A stretch of DNA of 48,364 nucleotides from Desulfobaccales bacterium (GCA_037481655.1 JBBFLF010000001.1:1-48364), one strand, 5' to 3'. Shown: positions 8,800-17,414, counted from the stretch's first letter. Program-made: numbers and translations. The notes: generated by a model not told the origin, from the letters alone.

Positions 8800-8813
8800 T
8801 AATTTCAAAATCA

Positions 8814-8833
8814 GCGCCGCCCGCAGGCGGCGC
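8814..8833 (-). terminator. Hairpin between cpaB and cpaE
   Basis: GCGCCGCC and GGCGGCGC (8814-8821 and 8826-8833) form a perfect 8-bp stem with a tetraloop, followed on the minus strand by TGATTTTG. It lies 45 nt after the cpaB stop and directly before the cpaE promoter. It may terminate or attenuate the flp-tadE-cpaB transcript. Confidence 0.5.
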
Positions 8834-8877
8834 CGTGGCCCCGAGCCACCGGGGAACCGGCCGCACAGCCTCCGCAA

Positions 8878-9708
8878 TTAGAGCTGGGCCGCCTCCCGCT
8901 TCATGCCCTTGATGACCTCAATGCTCACCGCCGCCGGGGCCTGGCGCTCCGGCGGGACGGTCGGCTGGGCAGTGGCCGGCGGAGTGGCCAGGGCCGGGCG
9001 GCTCACCAGCTGCGAGGTCACCACCCCTCTGGTCATGAACTGCGCCTGGTTGAGCTGGTTCCTGAGCGCCAGGCGGATCCTCCCCTGGAAGGTGGCCAGG
9101 TTGAGGGCCTCGGCCTGCTCCGGGGTCACCTCCAGGGTGACGGTGTTCACCACCTGGGGCTTGTCCTTGGGCGCGGTGGGGTCGTAGATCTGCCCCTTGC
9201 TCAACACCTTGATGTTTTGCAGGATGATCTTGGAGATGTGCTCGCCCTGGCCTTCCGGGGCCGGCAGCTCCACCAGCACGTCCACCCGGTCGCCGGGGTT
9301 GATGAAGCCCGCCACTCCGGTGACCTCATCCGTCTTGATGGTCACCGCCAGTTTGTCAGGGGCCAAAAGTCCCCCTAAGCCCGCGGCGGTGCCCTCCGGG
9401 GCCAGCTTGGTGGTGAGGATGGGCTCGCCCTTGGCGATGAAGGTCTGCACCACCCGGCCCTGTACCTCCTGGGGGCTCTGCACCGTCCGGGGCGGGATGA
9501 TGTTCTTGGGCCACTGGTCCACCCGCAAGAGCCGGGGCTCCAGGGCGGTGCCCGGCGCGATGTCCACCTCCGCCACCACCACCGGGTCCTTGGCCACCTG
9601 CACCACCTGGGTGCGGGTGGTGATGTAGCGGTGAATGAGAAAGACGGCCACCAGGCCCACCAGGCCGGCCAGCAGGAAGTATTTCACTCCGGGGGGCAGC
9701 TTGATCAT
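8878..9708 (-). CDS. cpaB: Flp pilus assembly protein CpaB/RcpC
   Basis: The protein has one N-terminal span (YFLLAGLVGLVAVFLIHRYI), an SAF domain (VVAEVDIAPGTALEPRLLRVDQWP, then GRVVQTFIAKGEPILTTKLAP), and the RcpC core LAVTIKTDEVTGVAGFINPGDRVDVLV. CpaB/RcpC is a periplasmic protein thought to interact with the outer-membrane secretin and peptidoglycan. At 276 residues the length is typical. It is 25 bp after the tadE-like gene on the same strand. Its presence implies a secretin, yet no secretin gene is in the window. Confidence 0.93.
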   Translation of the reverse strand: MIKLPPGVKYFLLAGLVGLVAVFLIHRYITTRTQVVQVAKDPVVVAEVDIAPGTALEPRLLRVDQWPKNIIPPRTVQSPQEVQGRVVQTFIAKGEPILTTKLAPEGTAAGLGGLLAPDKLAVTIKTDEVTGVAGFINPGDRVDVLVELPAPEGQGEHISKIILQNIKVLSKGQIYDPTAPKDKPQVVNTVTLEVTPEQAEALNLATFQGRIRLALRNQLNQAQFMTRGVVTSQLVSRPALATPPATAQPTVPPERQAPAAVSIEVIKGMKREAAQL

Positions 9709-9733
9709 AATCCAGGGCTCCTCACAATATTAA

Positions 9734-10243
9734 TCATTCCAGCCGCATGGTGGTGATGGCTTCCACTGTGATGCCTTGGAAGCTGGGATTGAACCATTTG
9801 ATCAGTGCGTCCAGAAGCAGGGTGACGTTCTTTCGCGCCGTGACTCTCACCTCCAGATTGTCACCTGAATTGATTCCTGGCGGTGGTACATCTATAACAC
9901 GGAAAGCAACGTCGACGTCATGATACTCGAAAAATGTACCTTTACCGTCAGGAGCATTAAGAAAGTTTTTGACGGTATATTTTACTAGCGGCAACCCATC
10001 TTCTGTTTGCTGGTAGCCCCAGCTGTCATTGCCGTTGTTGTCCTTTCGGTAGACCACGCCGACCCGGGCACCTTCCCGGGAGGCATTGGTGAGGGCGTGC
10101 TGCAGAAACCAGACGTGCCCGAACTCCACCATGCCCACCAGGAAGGTGACCAGAATGGGGAGGATGATGGCAAATTCCACCACGGCGACACCCCGGCTGC
10201 TCCGCGAAAAGTGTATCAGCCTCCGGTTCCCAATGGTGTTCAT
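9734..10243 (-). CDS. TadE-like minor pilin
   Basis: This 169-residue TadE-family pseudopilin has the motif RGVAVVEFAIILPILVTFLVGMVEFG (about residues 17-42), where the Glu of VEFA corresponds to the +5 Glu processed by TadV-type peptidases. HALTNASREGARVGVV follows, typical of TadE proteins. The rest is a short extracytoplasmic domain. AAGGAGG lies 9 nt before the ATG at 10241-10243. Codon use is more A/T-rich than in cpaB and tadA, as for the other exported pilins here. Confidence 0.9.
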   Translation of the reverse strand: MNTIGNRRLIHFSRSSRGVAVVEFAIILPILVTFLVGMVEFGHVWFLQHALTNASREGARVGVVYRKDNNGNDSWGYQQTEDGLPLVKYTVKNFLNAPDGKGTFFEYHDVDVAFRVIDVPPPGINSGDNLEVRVTARKNVTLLLDALIKWFNPSFQGITVEAITTMRLE

Positions 10244-10272
10244 GCCATCATCCTCCTTAGTCTTTGAAATTA

Positions 10273-10473
10273 TTAGCTGCTAGACGGATATGTCGGTTTT
10301 TGGGCAGCGGCACCTTGAAACCAATTGGCCCAATTTTGGAAAACCGTACTAAGATTTGAAAACAGAAGACCCATGGCCGCTGTCACTACCAAAGCCAGAA
10401 GTCCCAACATAATGCCATACTCCACCGCGGTCAAAGCCTCCTCCTCATACCAGAAACGCTTCAGCAGTTCCAT
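10273..10473 (-). CDS. flp: Flp-family type IVb pilin
   Basis: This 66-residue prepilin has the Flp signature: a short leader rich in Glu (YEEEA), then LTAVEYGIMLGLLALVVTAAMGLLF. Cleavage is expected between Ala13 and Leu14, which puts Glu18 at +5 and Tyr19 at +6, as in Flp pilins, but with Ala instead of Gly at -1. The chosen ATG (10471-10473) follows GGGAGG; a GTG one codon earlier is an alternative. It is first in the tad transcript behind a sigma-54 promoter, as expected for the most abundant subunit. The processing peptidase gene is not in the window. Confidence 0.93.
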   Translation of the reverse strand: MELLKRFWYEEEALTAVEYGIMLGLLALVVTAAMGLLFSNLSTVFQNWANWFQGAAAQKPTYPSSS

Positions 10474-10556
10474 CACTTCTCCCTCCCTTGTGGGGGTGTT
10501 TTATATGTCCCCGCCGGGTGCCCCAAGGGCCCGGGGCGGGGTGTTTCCCAATTCTG

Positions 10557-10573
10557 ATGCAATCCATGTGCCA
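10557..10573 (-). promoter_or_regulatory. Sigma-54 promoter upstream of flp
   Basis: Minus strand: TGGCAC (10573-10568), a 5-nt spacer ATGGA, then TTGCAT (10562-10557). This matches the -24/-12 consensus TGGCAC-N5-TTGCW at every position. The predicted start near 10546 leaves a leader of about 73 nt. A perfect inverted repeat GCCTGG-TT-CCAGGC at 10585-10598 lies just upstream, and ACAAA-G-TTTGT is at 10683-10693. Either may be a regulator site, but both are short. The rest of 10474-10861 (388 bp) shows no gene; a weak hairpin at 10838-10856 follows the stop of the next gene. Confidence 0.75.
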
Positions 10574-10861
10574 GTTTCGAACAAGCCTGGTTCCAGGCCG
10601 GAAAAGCCGCCTTCGCTTTCCCCGCCTTGCGGCCGTGTTTCACTGTCTGAACCCTGACCGTGGCCAACAGCGAGGTTTTTGAACAAAGTTTGTACCTCTC
10701 GCATCCACCGGCTCGCTAGCCGATATCATAAACTTAGATTATTATTCTGATATGAAGATAAAGAAAATTTATCGGATAGTCAAGCTTTCCCCTGCCGCAT
10801 GTAATCATTTTATTTTCTCTTATTTACCTGAGTTAAATATCAGGAAAATGCTGATAATAAG

Positions 10862-12370
10862 CTAAGGATTTATCTGAGAAGGGCCCAGAAGCACCGCCCC
10901 GGGTTCCCGCCTCAGGACCTGCCAGACGCCCTGGCTTTGCAGCAGCTCCACCAGCTTGCCATGATCCTTGATGAGGATAAAGTCCGGCCGATATTTCTCC
11001 AAAAATCGCTCCCACCCTGGTAAGCCAGAGTAGAAGGCAAAATAATCGTTGACGACCTCCGGAGGATAAACCGTCTCAAAGCGCCCGTCCAAAGCGACGG
11101 TGATACGCGGATGGAAACGCCACAGGACATATTCCCCCCAGACGAATTCCACCAGGAGCTTGCCGGAGAGTTGTTCCCGTTCCAGATAATCAAAAATGTC
11201 CAGAGGGTAATACATGCCAGTTTTCCCTTTTTGTGAATACGATGGGAAGGTTAAAGCCCAGGGACCCTGGCGAATAAAAGTTGTGGCCAAAGTCACTGTT
11301 ACAACTAATATCAACGCAAAGCATCCTTGCCGGACCAGGGTCTTGCGCCACAAATCCTGCAATCCTGGCCGGGAGCTCAAGTCCTCCACGTAAGGCTTGA
11401 AACATATAGGCAAATAAGCCAGTATAAAACAGTAAAACAAAATAAAATGCCGAACATGTTTCACTGCCAAAATGAGCCCCACCGCCAAGACAATCGAAGG
11501 GGTGAATTCCCGCCAGCGGCTGCGCCACATGAGAAAGCCGGAAAATGCCATAAGTGCAAAAAATAATATAGGGAAAGATACAGCATGCCACAGCGAAGTT
11601 TCCTTTTTGACGTAGTTGGCATAATGGAACATGGACATCCATTCGGTGATCATGGGGCGCGGCATGGCCAAGGCATCCGCCATATAATGCCAGTATTGCA
11701 GGCCGTAAGGGTTGATCAGGGTGGCCAGAATCCCAGCTCCCAGGGCCAGGACATAAGGCCAGAACACCCGCCGGCTCAGAGCCTCCCCTACTGCATAGAG
11801 GAGGAGCAGCCCCAGCCCGGCCACAAAGCCGCCATGCAGGTTGGCCCACGGCACCATGATGACCGGCACCCATACCAGGGGCCAATATTGTCCCAGGAGC
11901 CGGGCCCGTTCCAGCAGGTAAAGGAAGATGGCCACAAACAGAAAGGTGAAAACCTGAGGCCGCACCGGATTGTAAAAGGCCCTGAACAAAGGCAGGATGG
12001 GCAGGAAGAGCACCACCACCGCCAGGGGGTGGGCGCCTCGGAGTACCGCAGTGCGGTAGAGGAACCAGATGGTGGTCAGGCCCACGGCATATTTGAGGAT
12101 ATGCAGGCCCGCGGCCCCGAAGGCCTGGTAAATGGGGTAGAAAATCACCCCGGAAAGCCATTCGTGATAGACCCAGGGCTTCAAGGTGGGGGTGAAGGAG
12201 AAGACGTCCTCATAAGGGAAAGACGGGCTGTTCCAGAAGAGCCGGCCAAAGGCCAGAAAGCCCCAGAGGTCCGGGTCGGCCACGGTGGCCGCCAGGGAAT
12301 TCAGGGCATAGGCCACCACGAAGGCGCCCAAGATCAGCTTCAGGCCGCGGGAGGAAAGCCAGGTCGTCAT
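10862..12370 (-). CDS. Polytopic membrane protein, GT-C glycosyltransferase-like
   Basis: This 502-residue protein has about ten hydrophobic spans and a soluble C-terminus of about 120 residues. The first large loop carries ATVADPDLWGFLAFGRLFW, resembling the acidic D-x-D-type loop of GT-C/PMT-like polyprenol-linked sugar transferases. The C-terminal part has VALDGRFETVYPPEVVNDY. I recognise the architecture but not a specific family, so the substrate is unknown. The ATG at 12368-12370 has GAGGA 6 nt upstream; earlier in-frame ATGs lack a site. It lies upstream of flp in the same direction, so surface polysaccharide or pilus glycosylation is a possible but unproven role. Codons in the middle third are somewhat A/T-rich. 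Confidence 0.7.
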   Translation of the reverse strand: MTTWLSSRGLKLILGAFVVAYALNSLAATVADPDLWGFLAFGRLFWNSPSFPYEDVFSFTPTLKPWVYHEWLSGVIFYPIYQAFGAAGLHILKYAVGLTTIWFLYRTAVLRGAHPLAVVVLFLPILPLFRAFYNPVRPQVFTFLFVAIFLYLLERARLLGQYWPLVWVPVIMVPWANLHGGFVAGLGLLLLYAVGEALSRRVFWPYVLALGAGILATLINPYGLQYWHYMADALAMPRPMITEWMSMFHYANYVKKETSLWHAVSFPILFFALMAFSGFLMWRSRWREFTPSIVLAVGLILAVKHVRHFILFYCFILAYLPICFKPYVEDLSSRPGLQDLWRKTLVRQGCFALILVVTVTLATTFIRQGPWALTFPSYSQKGKTGMYYPLDIFDYLEREQLSGKLLVEFVWGEYVLWRFHPRITVALDGRFETVYPPEVVNDYFAFYSGLPGWERFLEKYRPDFILIKDHGKLVELLQSQGVWQVLRREPGAVLLGPSQINP

Positions 12371-12698
12371 GCAGTTCCTCATTTTGACAAAGGAAGTAAC
12401 CCGTTCCATTTGTGGGTAATTTTGCAAAGGCTGGGCCAAACCTGTCAGATTGGGCCGCTGCAGAGCGGCGCCAGGGACCGGTGCCGGAGGGCTCTATGTT
12501 CATATTCTGTAACACAGCTTTGTCGCTCCCGGCTTCGCTTTCGGGCAGCGAAAAAATTTTTTGGCCCCTATTGTTCAAATAGCTGAACATTTTCTCCATG
12601 CTTGTGAGCCGGGCTGAAGGCGTGATAGATTAAATTCGGGAGGCCGAAAAACGGGCACATCCTCCCCCGCCCACCACCCCCCATACAAGGAGGCCACC
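12371..12698. other. Divergent intergenic region with several inverted repeats
   Basis: This 328-bp region lies between the GT-C-like gene (minus) and the four-cysteine protein (plus). It holds GCCGCT-GCAG-AGCGGC (12454-12469) and a 9-bp stem with a bulge at 12523-12551 followed by A6T6 (12551-12562). It also holds TGTTCA-N6-TGAACA (12572-12589), which has operator-like symmetry. I see no gene. Either transcript could start here, but no consensus promoter is evident. Confidence 0.4.
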
Positions 12699-12878
12699 AT
12701 GCCGGCCACGCCGGTGGAAGAGCAAAACATCTGCGTCATCTGCGCCTGGCGGCAGGACTGCCAGAAAAAATACTCCCTGGCCCACGGCCAGAAATGCCTG
12801 GAGTTCACCCGGGACCTCACCCTCAAGCCCCGGGAGGAGGCCGAACCGGAGCAGCCCCCGAAAAACGCCGCACCCTGA
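12699..12878 (+). CDS. Small four-cysteine protein (59 residues)
   Basis: The peptide starts MPATPVEEQNICVICAWRQD and has Cys at residues 12, 15, 21 and 33 (CxxC-x5-C-x11-C), followed by EFTRDLTLKPREE and a Pro/Glu-rich tail. AAGGAGG sits 5 nt before the ATG. Codon bias matches the surrounding genes. The ICxxCAWRxxCQKK...C.EFTRDLTL pattern resembles small conserved hypothetical proteins I associate with sulfate-reducing Deltaproteobacteria. This is recollection, not a search result. The four cysteines could bind Zn or an Fe-S cluster. No function is known to me. It is separated from argS by a repeat element. Confidence 0.7.
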   Translation: MPATPVEEQNICVICAWRQDCQKKYSLAHGQKCLEFTRDLTLKPREEAEPEQPPKNAAP

Positions 12879-12950
12879 AGCGAAATTTTCGCCGCTGCCC
12901 TTCCCATTTCCCCATCTTCGGGTAAATTAAAACCTTTGCAATGAGATTGC

Positions 12951-13079
12951 GGGAGGGGGGCCAAGGGATCGGAAACCCCTGCCCCTTCTCCCTGGCCCTT
13001 TCCCTACCCCTTATGAGGGGTGGGGAGGGGGGCTTGAGGGAAGGGCGGCGGGCCCATGGTCCCCCGGCCCTCCCCTCAG
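12951..13079. repeat. Dispersed G/C-rich hairpin element, copy 4
   Basis: The left arm is degenerate (12951-12998). The centre is CCCCTTATGAGGGG near 13006-13019. The right arm GAGGGAAGGGCGGCGGGCC pairs with GGCCCTCCCCTC, ending at 13079. It lies directly upstream of argS, in the position where its promoter would be expected. Confidence 0.75.
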
Positions 13080-13113
13080 CCAGTCCTTGCCAATCCATGT
13101 CTTAGAGCATGCC

Positions 13114-14781
13114 ATGCAGGTGAAAGACATCTTGCGCCGTCTGCTCACCCAGGCGGCGGAGCGGGCCAAGGCCGCGGGGGCCCTGGACTTTCCGGAGCTG
13201 CCGCCCTTTGAACTGGAGACCCCCAAGCTCCCCGAACACGGCGATGTGGCCGCCAACCTGGCCCTGGTGCTGGCCTCCAAGGCCAAAAGGCCTCCCCGGC
13301 AGATCGCCCAGGCGTTGCTGGAACACCTCCAGGCGCCGGAGGGCTTTCTGGCCCGGGTGGAGATCGCCGGCCCGGGGTTCATCAATTTCTTCATCCGGGA
13401 CTCCTGGTGGTTCCAGGTGATTGAGGAGATTAACCGCCGGGGGGAGGCGTATGGCGCTGCGGACCTCGGCAGCGGCCGCCGGGTGCAGGTGGAGTTTGTC
13501 AGCGCCAACCCCACCGGGCCCTTGCACATCGGCCACGGCCGGGGCGCCGCCCTGGGGGATGTGTTGGCCAACTTGCTCGCCGCTGTGGGCTATCAGGTGG
13601 AGCGGGAATACTATATCAATGATGTGGGCAATCAGATCCAGACCCTGGGACGCTCCCTGTATGTGCGCCTCCGGCAGCTTATGGGCGACGAGCTGGAGTT
13701 CCCCGAGGACGGCTACCGGGGGGAGTATATGTTCGACCTGGCCCGGCAATACCGGGAGGCCGGCCATCCCCTCCCCGGCCCGGAACCCGAGGAGGAGGAC
13801 CTCCTGGCCCTGGGGCGCTGGGCCGCGGACGCCATCCTCGCCGGCATCCGCCAGGACCTGGACGACTTCGGGGTGCATTTTGACACCTGGTTCAGCGAGA
13901 CCTCCCTCTATGAGCAGGGTTGGGTGGAGCGGGCCTTTGCCGCGCTCCGGGAAGCGGGCTATCTCTATGAGCAGGACGGCGCCCTGTGGTTTGCCGCCAG
14001 CCGCTTCGGCGACGACAAGGACCGGGTGGTGCGCCGCCGCACCGGAGCCACCACCTACTTCGCCTCGGACATCGCCTATCACCTGCACAAGGCGGCCCGG
14101 GGTTATGATCTCATGGTGGACCTGTGGGGCGCCGACCACCACGGCTATGTGCCCCGCCTTAAGGCCGCGGCGGAGGCTTTGGGCTTCTCTGAGCGCCTGC
14201 GCATCCTCCTGGTGCAGCTGGTGAGTCTCCTGCGGCACGGCGAGCCCGTGGCCATGACCACCCGGGGAGGCACCTTTGTCACCCTGCGGGAGGTGCTGGA
14301 CGAAGTGGGCAAGGACGCGGCCCGGTTTCTCTTCCTCACCCGGCGGGCCGACGCCCACCTGGACTTTGACCTGGAGGTGGCCAAGCAGCAGAACGCCGAA
14401 AACCCGGTGTATTATGTGCAGTATGCCCATGCCCGGCTGGCCAGCGTCTTCCGGCAGCCCGAGGCGCCGGGGCTCATGGGGGCGGAGCCCGACCCGACCC
14501 TGTGGCCGCTCCTCACGGAGCCCGAGGAGCTGGAGCTGGCCAAGAGGCTGGCCGCCTTCCCGGAGACGGTGGAAGCCGCGGCCCGCCTGCTGGAGCCCCA
14601 CCGCCTCACTTATTACTTGACGGAGCTGGCCGGACAGTTGCATAGTTACTACTATAAGCACCGCTTTATTTCCGAGGACCGGGAGCTCTCCCGGGCCCGC
14701 CTGTGGCTGGTGGCGGCGGTCAAAACCGTGCTGGCCCGGGGGCTGGGCCTCTTGGGGGTGACGGCGCCGGAAAGCATGTAG
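13114..14781 (+). CDS. argS: Arginyl-tRNA synthetase
   Basis: This class I synthetase charges tRNA-Arg. At 555 residues its length is typical. Features in order are the N-terminal Add1 domain (LPEHGDVAANLALVLASKAK), VEFVSANPTGPLHIGHGRGAALGD with the HIGH motif, the catalytic core with YYINDVGNQ, VDLWGADHHGYVPRLKAA, the degenerate KMSKS loop region GEPVAMTTRGGTFVTL, and the C-terminal DALR anticodon-binding domain with YYVQYAHARLASVFRQ. The ATG at 13114 gives the family N-terminus; an upstream TTG is unlikely. No strong ribosome-binding site is visible. A SPOR-domain gene follows after 111 bp. Confidence 0.96.
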   Translation: MQVKDILRRLLTQAAERAKAAGALDFPELPPFELETPKLPEHGDVAANLALVLASKAKRPPRQIAQALLEHLQAPEGFLARVEIAGPGFINFFIRDSWWFQVIEEINRRGEAYGAADLGSGRRVQVEFVSANPTGPLHIGHGRGAALGDVLANLLAAVGYQVEREYYINDVGNQIQTLGRSLYVRLRQLMGDELEFPEDGYRGEYMFDLARQYREAGHPLPGPEPEEEDLLALGRWAADAILAGIRQDLDDFGVHFDTWFSETSLYEQGWVERAFAALREAGYLYEQDGALWFAASRFGDDKDRVVRRRTGATTYFASDIAYHLHKAARGYDLMVDLWGADHHGYVPRLKAAAEALGFSERLRILLVQLVSLLRHGEPVAMTTRGGTFVTLREVLDEVGKDAARFLFLTRRADAHLDFDLEVAKQQNAENPVYYVQYAHARLASVFRQPEAPGLMGAEPDPTLWPLLTEPEELELAKRLAAFPETVEAAARLLEPHRLTYYLTELAGQLHSYYYKHRFISEDRELSRARLWLVAAVKTVLARGLGLLGVTAPESM

Positions 14782-14892
14782 CGGGCCGGCAGGGGAGGGG
14801 AGGCTGCTGCCGGATGCCGCACTGAGGTGTCCGGGCCGGGAGCAACAGACTCGGCCTTTCGGTCCCGGTCACCAGCCGCCGGGGGGGTGAAG

Positions 14893-15633
14893 ATGGCGGA
14901 CGCACGGGGGAAACGGGGCAAAAAGACCGCCTGGCAGGTGAGCCTGGGCGTCAAGGAGATCATCTTTGGCGTCCTGGGGATGGCCGGGCTGATGATGATG
15001 AGCTTCGCCCTGGGGGCTTTGGCCGGCCGGGGCGATATTTTTGTCATGGCCCACCGCTGGGGGCTCATGGGGCCGGAGGCGGCCAAGGTGGCCCAGGCGC
15101 CCACGCTGCCGCCGGTGCCGCCTCAGGTGGCGGCCATGACCCCGCCGGCGGCTGCAGCCGCCCCGCCCGCGGGCAATCCCACCCCGGGCACTCCATCCTC
15201 ACCGGCGGCTCCGGCAGCCAAGAAACCCGCCGCCAAAAGTCCCTTGTCCCTTCAGAAGCAGAAGGAGGAGGAGCTCCGCAAGCTGCGGGAGGAGCTGGCC
15301 AAGAAGGCCAGGTTCATCAACAGCCAGGATCAGTCCCGCTCCAGCGCCAAGTCCGGCAAAGGGAAAGGGAAAGACGGGGAGAAGCTTATTCTCCAGAGCG
15401 CCGCGGCTCCGGTGACTGTGGCCCGCTTCCGGGACAAGGCCCAGGCCCAGGCCAAGCTGGCGGAGCTCAAAAAACAAGGTCAGAAAGTGTCCCTCAAGGA
15501 AGGCCGGGACCAGAAGGGCGTCTATTACGCCGTGGTGCGCCACAACCCGGCCAAGGAGACCGCCTCCCAGACGGTGGCCGCCAAAGACAGCAAACCTGCG
15601 CCCACCGGCAAGGCGAAAAAAACCACTCCGTGA
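14893..15633 (+). CDS. SPOR-domain membrane-anchored protein
   Basis: The 246-residue protein has a short cytoplasmic N-terminus and one span (about residues 18-42, IIFGVLGMAGLMMMSFALGALAG). A Pro/Ala-rich linker follows, then a charged coiled-coil segment (KQKEEELRKLREELAKKA), and a SPOR-like domain near 175-225 (VARFRDKAQAQAKLAELKKQGQ, GVYYAVVRH). SPOR domains bind denuded septal peptidoglycan, so a cell-division or envelope role is likely. The ATG at 14893 follows a G-rich stretch ending in TGAAG. The argS-SPOR pairing is common in Deltaproteobacteria from memory. The SPOR assignment rests on the A-x-A-x-A-K-L-x-x-L pattern and is moderately sure. Confidence 0.8.
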   Translation: MADARGKRGKKTAWQVSLGVKEIIFGVLGMAGLMMMSFALGALAGRGDIFVMAHRWGLMGPEAAKVAQAPTLPPVPPQVAAMTPPAAAAAPPAGNPTPGTPSSPAAPAAKKPAAKSPLSLQKQKEEELRKLREELAKKARFINSQDQSRSSAKSGKGKGKDGEKLILQSAAAPVTVARFRDKAQAQAKLAELKKQGQKVSLKEGRDQKGVYYAVVRHNPAKETASQTVAAKDSKPAPTGKAKKTTP

Positions 15634-15661
15634 CGGCTGAGCCAGGGTTCTCTGGCCGTCA
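15631..15661 (+). terminator. Bulged hairpin after the SPOR gene
   Basis: TGACG (15631-15635) with CGTCA (15657-15661), and GCCAG with CTGGC inside, form a two-part stem with a 5-nt bulge. It overlaps the stop codon. There is no T-run, so terminator function is uncertain. The SPOR and regulator genes converge here. Confidence 0.35.
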
Positions 15662-15773
15662 GCCTCACTCCGGTTGACCCTCCCAGAAGTTGGGGGAGAT
15701 TTATTATGATGAAGTTATTCTTATATAGTTAAAGGTGGCGGTTTTAGATTTCAAGTCCTCTCCCGCACCCCCG

Positions 15774-17171
15774 TCAGCTCCGTCCCCTGACCCCGCCCGC
15801 CAGATCGTGTTCCTTCAGCCATTTCCATAAAGTCACCCGGCTGACCCCCAACAGGCGGGCGGCCTCCGCCTTTTTGCCGCCGGCCCGGATGAGGGCCTGG
15901 AGGAGGAGTTCCCGCCGTTCTTCCCGGTTGCGGAGGACCGCCGGGCGCCAGGGCGGGGAGATGGCCCCGGGGCCGCTTCCCAGGTGGGCCGGGAGATGCT
16001 CCGGCTCAATGCCCCCTTCCGGGCAAAGCACAAAGGCGTAGTCGATGACGTTCATCAGCTCCCGCACGTTTCCCGGCCACTCGTAGGCCAAAAGCTTCTC
16101 CAGGGCGGCCTTGCTGATGCCGGTGATGTCCTTGCCGCTCTTCAGGGCGGCCCGCTGGATGAAGGTCTCGGCCAAAAGGGGGATGTCCTCCCGGCGTTCC
16201 CGGAGGGGCGGGAGGTGGATGGGGATGACGCCGATGCGGTAGTAGAGATCCTCCCGGAAGCGTCCCAGGGCCATGAGCCGGGCCAGATCCTGGTTGGTGG
16301 CGGTGATGATGCGCACATCCACCGGGATGGGCTGGTGGTCCCCCACCCGCTCGATGGTCTTTTCCTGCAGCACTCGCAGCAGTTTGGCCTGGGTGGCGGG
16401 GGGCAGGTCCCCGATCTCGTCCAGGAAGATGGAGCCGCCGTGGGCCGCCTCGAAGCGCCCCACCCGGGTGCGGTCGGCGCCGGTGAAGGCCCCCTTGACG
16501 TGCCCGAAGAGCTCGCTCTCCAGCAGGGATTCGGTAAGGGCGGCGCTGTTCACCCGGATGAAAGGCCCTTTGGCCCGGGGGCTCAGGCGGTGCAGGGCGG
16601 CGGCGGCCAGCTCCTTGCCGGTGCCGGACTCTCCGGTGAGGAGCACCGGGGCATCCGAGGCGGCGGCGCTTTTAAGGAGCTGGAAAAGCTGCAGCATCAA
16701 AGGCGAGCGGCCCACCAGCCCGTGGAAGGAGTCCTCCCGGGCCAGCTCCCGGCGCAGCCGGCAGATGACCTCATCCCGGCTGAGGATCTCCGTGAGGTCG
16801 GTGAGGGTCTCCACGCCGCCCAGGACCCGGCCGCCGGCATCTTTCAGCACCGCCGCGTTTTTGAGGAAGATAAGCGGGGTGCCGTCCTTGCGGCGCAGGG
16901 TGCAGCGGATGCGGCTCACCTGCCCCAGGCGGAAGAGGTTGCATTGCCGCGCGGGCGTCTCAGGTCTCATGCCCTTGCAGGCGTCACAATCCAGGATGGC
17001 ACAGGATTGTCCCACCAGCTCCGCCGCCGGATAGCCCGTCAGGGTCTCCATGGCCCGGTTCACCGCCAGGATGATCCCGTGAGGGTCCACAATCATCAGG
17101 CCGTCCGTCATGGTGTTGAGCACGGTGGCCCAGTAATCGTCCAGCTGGGGGAGGGTGAGGGGGGAGTTCAT
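15774..17171 (-). CDS. Sigma-54-dependent transcriptional activator with Cys-rich PAS sensor
   Basis: This 465-residue bacterial enhancer-binding protein has no receiver domain. Residues 11-130 form a PAS domain. It contains a cysteine cluster at 57, 62, 65 and 77 ([11 protein letters not shown], then ARQCNLF), which suggests a metal, heme or Fe-S redox sensor. The AAA+ domain follows, with Walker A GESGTGKE (180-187), the sigma-54 contact loop GAFTGA (227-232) and [21 protein letters not shown] Fis-type helix-turn-helix ends the protein ([20 protein letters not shown]). The ATG at 17169-17171 is preceded by GAGGCAGG; one six codons upstream is possible. It is an obvious candidate to drive the sigma-54 flp promoter, but also other targets. 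Confidence 0.92.
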   Translation of the reverse strand: MNSPLTLPQLDDYWATVLNTMTDGLMIVDPHGIILAVNRAMETLTGYPAAELVGQSCAILDCDACKGMRPETPARQCNLFRLGQVSRIRCTLRRKDGTPLIFLKNAAVLKDAGGRVLGGVETLTDLTEILSRDEVICRLRRELAREDSFHGLVGRSPLMLQLFQLLKSAAASDAPVLLTGESGTGKELAAAALHRLSPRAKGPFIRVNSAALTESLLESELFGHVKGAFTGADRTRVGRFEAAHGGSIFLDEIGDLPPATQAKLLRVLQEKTIERVGDHQPIPVDVRIITATNQDLARLMALGRFREDLYYRIGVIPIHLPPLRERREDIPLLAETFIQRAALKSGKDITGISKAALEKLLAYEWPGNVRELMNVIDYAFVLCPEGGIEPEHLPAHLGSGPGAISPPWRPAVLRNREERRELLLQALIRAGGKKAEAARLLGVSRVTLWKWLKEHDLAGGVRGRS

Positions 17172-17405
17172 GCACGCCTGCCTCAACATGTTAATCTCGT
17201 TATCTTATTGTTAATCGTTAACGTTAATTCCGGCAATCCTTTTTTCCTTCCTATAATCAAATTATTGAAAATACAGCGATATTTTTGTCGGAGGTCTCGC
17301 CTTCCCCTGGCAGGCTTTTTGCTGGTGAGGCTTTCAAGTCGGGCAAAGAAAGGCGCCGCGGTCTTCCGGAAAATAATTTTGCCCACATCTCCAAAAATGA
17401 ACTTT

Positions 17406-17414
17406 TGCTATAAT
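17406..17414 (+). promoter_or_regulatory. Extended -10 promoter for metV-metF
   Basis: TGCTATAAT is a consensus TATAAT (17409-17414) with TGn extension. The -35 is poor. The predicted start near 17421 gives a leader of about 105 nt containing the hairpin at 17476-17493. Confidence 0.55.
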
